A model generated the notes under the pieces. That model worked only from the letters and a program-made list of their open reading frames with translations. It was not told where the DNA came from and did no database searches. A stretch of DNA of 64,000 nucleotides from Castor canadensis (Eukaryota > Chordata > Mammalia > Rodentia > Castoridae). Within the stretch, counting starts at the first letter, position 1. Each line of letters opens with the position of its first letter. This document shows positions 59,099 to 64,000 of this stretch, one piece after another. The stretch lies in NCBI RefSeq assembly GCF_047511655.1, contig NC_133392.1, forward strand, positions 19,668,001 through 19,732,000, read 5' to 3'. The position numbers and the translations under genes were made by a program.

Positions 59099-60138
59099 AC
59101 CAATTTTTGAAAAGAATCTTTTTAAGAAACTTAATCCACTTCTCTTCTCTTTTCCACATAGTTTACAAAGAAGCACAAAACCTTAAGTCATTCAAAAGTT
59201 AGCTATCACCCTGTATCGCTTTCTATAGACAGGGAAACCAGGTCCAGAGGTGTGTAGTAGCTGGGACTACAACTCTATTGAGTTCTTGTTGAGATTGAGG
59301 GCTGGGCTGAGAAAAATGCAGAGTAAAGGTGGGAACGGACTATGACTTAAGGATGAGCAGTCAAGGACACAGGAAGAGATAAGAAATGTTCAAGCCCTGA
59401 AGAGCTCTCCTGTCAGCTCTTAAGATACCAAAGGAAAGAACGTCAAAGAGAAGATCATGGCACTTCCCCTTTGGTGTGAAGAAGCAGGAACACAAGAAAC
59501 TAGACAGTCCCCTGTTTAAGAAATGGCCCAGGGGCACAGCACTAGCCAGGGTATTTATCCAAAAAGGCACCTCCCAACTTTGATAAATGCACCTTCTGTC
59601 CAACTGGAGCTATAAAGGTTGCCTCTTTCTAAGCACATGGAAGTTCCATCTGCAAGTAAGCAGGTTACCCAGAACAGGTACTGTCAACTGGTACCTCACT
59701 TGCTTGAATTGGACCAGAGCCTTGCCCAGCCCAAGGCTGAACAAGGAAAGAGGCCATGCTTGCTGAGCTGAAGGGGTGAAGAAAGCTGCTTCCCAGAATG
59801 GCTCTTTCCACCTCACCACCCACTCCAGCCCACCCGTCCTTCAGACCACCTGCTGTTGGTCACTCCCTGGAGGTAGAAGATGGTTCATCTAGAGGTGACT
59901 GTATTTAACACTGAGCTGGATCCCACTGAGCGGGTCTTCTTCCTGCCTGCCCACCTTGGAAGTTGGTTCTTGCCTTCACACAACAGATGTGATTAGCAAC
60001 GGAGCATGGGGAAGGTGGTGGGAGCCACCAGGACCAAGTCCACGTGATGAGATTTGCATTCCTCAGGAGGCCAATTCCAGGTCCCAACTCTGTGACTCAT
60101 GCTGTTGAGCTGGGACTAGCTGGGACAGGCAAAGGCTC

Positions 60139-60187
60139 AAGAATATGCCTCCAAGAAAAAAAAAAAAAAAAAAAGAATATGCCTCCA
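60139..60187 (+). mobile_element. Poly(A)-only insertion with target-site duplication
   Basis: AAGAATATGCCTCCA occurs at 60139-60153 and again at 60173-60187, separated only by about 19 bases of AG plus A. This is what an extremely 5'-truncated L1-mediated insertion would leave. Confidence 0.7.
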
Positions 60188-62680
60188 TCCTGGGTTAAGT
60201 GCAGAAGGCAAGCTCTCAGACACAAACATAAAAATCCCCTGAGGGGCTGAATGGGGGACTTTCTAGTGTAAAAGGAATCCCTGAGGTCCAACTTTTCTTT
60301 TGCTCTTCTAGAACCTGATATCCTCCCGATTGTTCCTTCTAGACCAGACTCAAGAAAGTCTGGTATGAGAGGAGGAGGTGGCCTTGTCAGTGAACAGATG
60401 GAATAGACAAGGTTTTATAGATTACCCAGGGGAGCCAATGTCAAGGTCAGAGGCATCCAAAAGCACTTGGTCCAATGTACACCTGCCATCATAGACAGCA
60501 CCTCCAGGCCCATCCCCACTGGGGATAAGAAGCAGAGAAGGCCCACTGCAGTCACAACAAAGCATCTGGAGTGCTGTGGGGGCTGGAAGAGCCACTTCTT
60601 AACTTAAGCATCCTCTGCCCCTTATTTCCCCCAACACACAACCTCCTCCTGATGCAACTTTCAGCCCAGTGCCTTCTGAAGTTACTTCTGTTCAGATCCT
60701 GGTTGCCCAGTGAGGCCTCCCTGATTGCTCATCTTCACACAGTCAGCACCAGCAAAGCCTAACATGGAACAGGTGTCCCATAGTACCTATTCCAAGATGA
60801 ATGGCTAGAGAAATGGAGGGAGGCAGCTGCAGAAAATTCACCTGCAGACACAGTCTGCAAATATGATCCCAAATATCGTGTCTCTTCCTGAGGATCAGAG
60901 GGTCAGCTATTTTAAGTGGCAATAGCAAATTGTTCGGCACTCTCTGAACAAAACACCCTACCAGCTGTCATCTGTGAAGGGGGACAGAAGTGGCCAAAGA
61001 TTTTCAAATAAAAAGGAGGCAGGTGCAATGGTGTCATCACCTCCAAACTTGGAGCGGTCTATGATGAAATTTAGAATATCTTATTATTGTAGGAAAAGTA
61101 GAGTGAATTCAGAAAAGTAGATTCACAAAAGTAGAGTGAATCTTTTCATAGGAATTCATTGAATCCCATGAATTGCTTACCCATCTAGAACAATTCTGCT
61201 CAATCTTCTTGCATCTGTATCCCACCCTCTTTCCCCACTCCTGAGATTATTTTGAAACAAATCCCAGATGTTGTATCTTTTCATCCATTCTACAATGATA
61301 TTGATGCAGCTCAGCAACCCCATGGGACCAACCATGTGCTCACTGTCAATACCTCTTGCAGTTTCCAAGACAGGGTGAGATTCTAAGCTACATGCTACCC
61401 TAGGAAAGTGCTGGCCTTCAGAGAGGGAGGCACTACAAGCTGGAATCTCAGCCCAGAGAGAACAGCCCAGCAACTGACAGGGTCACCAGGGGTCAAGGCT
61501 TGTTGCCTGTGGGAGACTCACTTTCTCCACCTATAAAGGTAGGATAATGAGGCCCATATGGCATCTACCAAAAGCCTACAGGCATGGCAGCTACTCAGAT
61601 GAAAGCCTGAAGTGCTTGGCCAACATAAAAGGAGCTGCTGAGGAGTTTCATGCCCTCTGACAGCTCTGCACTGCTGTGCCTACCTCCAGAGCCTTGGGAA
61701 GATGCTAAAACCTTCCAGATAAGCCTGGGACTGATCAGATCCAGGTCCTGTCAAGGCAACCCCAATTGCTTCTGACATTACTGGGCTTCCCAGCCTCTAC
61801 ATCTCATCTCATCTGACTCCTTCCTGGCAGCTCCTTCCCTGTGCAGTTACCAAAGCTCTACCCAGGAACCTCTCCCTCTTGTATGCTCCTAAGTCACACT
61901 ACCTTTTGCCTCTGAACTCCTATTATCGTCCATACTTTTGTGCTCATGTTTAAATCTTCTATAATTTTGCATAAGAATAGCTTGTCTCCTATCAGATAGA
62001 AAACTCTCCCCACATGAGGACCGTATCTCATAATCGTCACAGCTGTACACAGAGAAGACCCCATCAAGTTTGCTGACTTTAGTCTTCCCAACTGAGAGCA
62101 TCATGGGCCATTCACAAGACTGCTTCCCAAGACCAGAGGCACCCTCCGCAGCTAGAGGCTGGCCAGACCAGTGGATCTGAAGCCAGGTCTTGCCCCCGCC
62201 GATTCCCAAACCTACTGCATGCAAATCTCTGGGCACAAGAACCCAAAACCCCTAACTCCTGACAATTCTAATGCAGTGACTTGGAGACAGTAGTTCAAAT
62301 TCTACATTGACGACATTATGGTTCTATATGTATTGGAGAAATCTCTACAGAGAAACCCAGCAAACATTTCAGTCTTTCTTGTCCAGGTCTGCAGGAAGGA
62401 AAAACAACCACATTTTATTGTTCCTTTATAAGTTCTCTTCCTCATTCATATTCTGCATATTTATGGGACACCTATTATGTGAAAGGCTCTGCCCCAAATG
62501 CCCTGAGGAATAGAACCCCTGCCACAAAGAAGGGATAGGGAGACAAAATATGGGCATGAGGAAATGGCAATCAAGGAGAAGAGGAAAAATACCATAAAAT
62601 CTATTCTTCCTCTTTCTCCACTTTGCCTGGTGACCAAAAGGTAAAGTTAGAGGTGAAAGGTCAATCAAAATTTCTCCCAC

Positions 62681-62998
62681 TGGGCATGGTGGCTCAAGTC
62701 TGTAATCCTAGCTACTTGGGAGGCAAAGATCAGACAGACCACAGTTTGAGGCCACCCTAGGCAAAAAATTCGAGAGACTTGCATCTCAACTAATGGCTGG
62801 GCTTAATGGCATGTGTCTGTCATCCCCAGCTACATTGGGAAGCACAAATAGGATCATGGGCTGGGCTGGCCCTGACATAAAATGAGACCCTATTCCAAAA
62901 ATAACCAAAGAAAAAGGGGCTGGCAGCATGGCACAAGTGTTAGAGCACCTGCCTAGCAAGTACAAGGCCCTGAGTTCAAACTCCAATAAAGGAAAAAA
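62681..62998 (+). mobile_element. Long composite SINE
   Basis: The head TGGGCATGGTGGCTCAAGTC, a second 7SL-like unit and an ID-like tail (GGGGCTGGCAGCATGGCACA…GAGTTCAAACTCC) are present. It is flanked by AAATTTCTCCCAC and AAATTCCTCCCAC. Confidence 0.9.
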
Positions 62999-63606
62999 AA
63001 TTCCTCCCACCTCTGCCTACCTTGGTGGGACATGATTTGGTAACCCATATCGTTACAGTGTTTTGCCATTCTTCCCAGTAGCCATTGTCTTTCCTTCCTT
63101 CTTAGCTGCTGCCCCCCATCTCACTCCAGAATTCTCCACCCCTGACTCTGAGGATGCAGCAAGTGACTAGATCCAGCCAATCACAACACAGCTTTCTCTG
63201 ACCACAGAGATTGGTTCAGGGATGGCATGTGTGCTAAGATAGTCCAATCAGAATGCCTCTCAGAGCATCTATGAGAGCTACCAGGCAAAACCCTAGCTCT
63301 CTCTTGTTGAAGAAATGAGGACATGAGAAGCCAGAGCTGCTGAAGGCACTGAAGCTACCATATCATCTAGAGTAGAGAACGTTGGGCCATCCCCTGAAGC
63401 CCCCCCAAAACAAAGTCAAGACAACGGAAGACAAAATGGAGAGGAAAACAAATCCTAATGATCTCATTTGAGTCCTGAATCCAACCATACCTGACTTTTC
63501 ATTTGCATAATCCAGTAAATTCTTTATTGTGCCTAAATCAATATTCAACATGCACTAGCATATGCTGAAGTTCACAGTTACCCTGAAAGGCAGTTTGACA
63601 GCTGGT

Positions 63607-63617
63607 GGGGGGGGGGG
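63607..63617 (+). repeat. Homopolymer of 11 G
   Basis: An uninterrupted run of G; the length may be uncertain in the assembly. Confidence 0.9.
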
Positions 63618-63659
63618 TGGCAGAAACCCCTATCAAAAATCAGAAAACAATGTGTCCTG

Positions 63660-63835
63660 GACCCTTGCTCCTCAGTGCGTGCTCTGAGGACCAGGATCAT
63701 CACCATCTCCTGGGAACTTGTTAGAAAGGTAGAACCATAGCCCTGTCCCAGACCTGCTGAGTCAGAAGATGCATTTTGACAAGAGCCCCAGGTGATGTGT
63801 GTGCGCACTAAGTTTGAGGCACTCTGTTGAATATT
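63660..63835. mobile_element. MER5A-type hAT fossil
   Basis: It shows MER5 text: CATCACCATCTCCTGGGAAC, TTGTTAGAAAGGTAGAACC, CCCAGACCTGCTGAGTCAGA and AGAGCCCCAGGTGATGTGTG. Confidence 0.85.
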
Positions 63836-64000
63836 CTCTCTGTAGCTTCCCAAGTGGGTGACTGCAAGCAAATTACCAGATTTCTCTGTGTTTTCTGGTG
63901 AACAATGGGAGATCATAAAAACTCAGTACAACGATGCAGATATAGTACAAAACCAAAGTAGTTCTAGGTTTTAATATGGCTCTTCCAATAACTATGATCT

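Larger units (their letters stand above)
57460..64000 (-). other. RBM20: RBM20 intron 7 (partial)
   Basis: At least 6.5 kb is present. No stretch matching the RRM-encoding exon 7 was found on the minus strand, so the intron continues past the window. It holds four composite SINEs (57967, 58503, 58781, 62681), a (GGGA)n run (57776-57793), a poly(A) insertion (60139-60187), L2-like fragments (about 60630-60770 and 62455-62560) and a MER5-type hAT (63660-63835). The rest looks unique. Confidence 0.8.

Noticed and set aside
57460-64000. Search for RBM20 exon 7 (RRM) on the minus strand
   Set aside because: No stretch encoding the expected end of the RRM was found, so the exon is taken to lie beyond the window.

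Overview
The window is mammalian nuclear DNA. It has spliced genes with GT-AG introns, a CpG-island promoter, and dense interspersed repeats (SINE, MIR, L2, L1, hAT and mariner relics). The SINEs are B1-like (7SL-derived) and ID-like (tRNA-derived) units, often fused as B1-ID or longer dimer-ID composites. That points to a rodent outside the mouse/rat group. The composite type ending in an ID-like tail is the kind I associate with Castorimorpha (beaver, kangaroo rats), but I cannot prove the species.

Two protein-coding genes are recognisable, both transcribed leftwards (minus strand) and head-to-tail. From right to left, positions 64000 to about 32440 carry the 3' half of RBM20: exons 8 to 14 by human numbering, 1,881 coding bases including the stop. 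All seven exons have canonical splice sites and join in frame. They encode the end of the linker after the RRM, the RS domain with its cardiomyopathy hotspot, a long acidic/Ser-rich region, the C-terminal matrin-type zinc finger and the C-terminus. A roughly 3.1 kb 3' UTR follows and ends at an AATAAA signal near 32460. Exon 7 (RRM) was not found, so intron 7 runs off the right edge.

Positions about 32440 to 4700 are intergenic. They hold no supportable protein gene, only repeats: SINEs, L2/MIR/L1 relics, mariner and hAT fossils, a solo LTR with target-site duplication, microsatellites and two striking inverted repeats. Positions about 3600 to 4700 are a CpG island with CCAAT boxes and an NRF1 palindrome, interpreted as the PDCD4 promoter. 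PDCD4 intron 1 follows, then its first coding exon (288 to about 346) and the start of intron 2 at the left edge.

The order RBM20 then PDCD4 on the same strand, about 28 kb apart, matches the arrangement I know from human 10q25. RBM20 is a muscle splicing regulator and PDCD4 an eIF4A inhibitor. They are neighbours, not a functional unit. I found no novel gene system. The most interesting unexplained features are the foldback at 6.2-6.7 kb, the perfect 17-bp palindrome at 7.7 kb, a naked poly(A) insertion flanked by a 15-bp duplication at 60.1 kb, and a UGCU cluster directly after the RBM20 stop codon.
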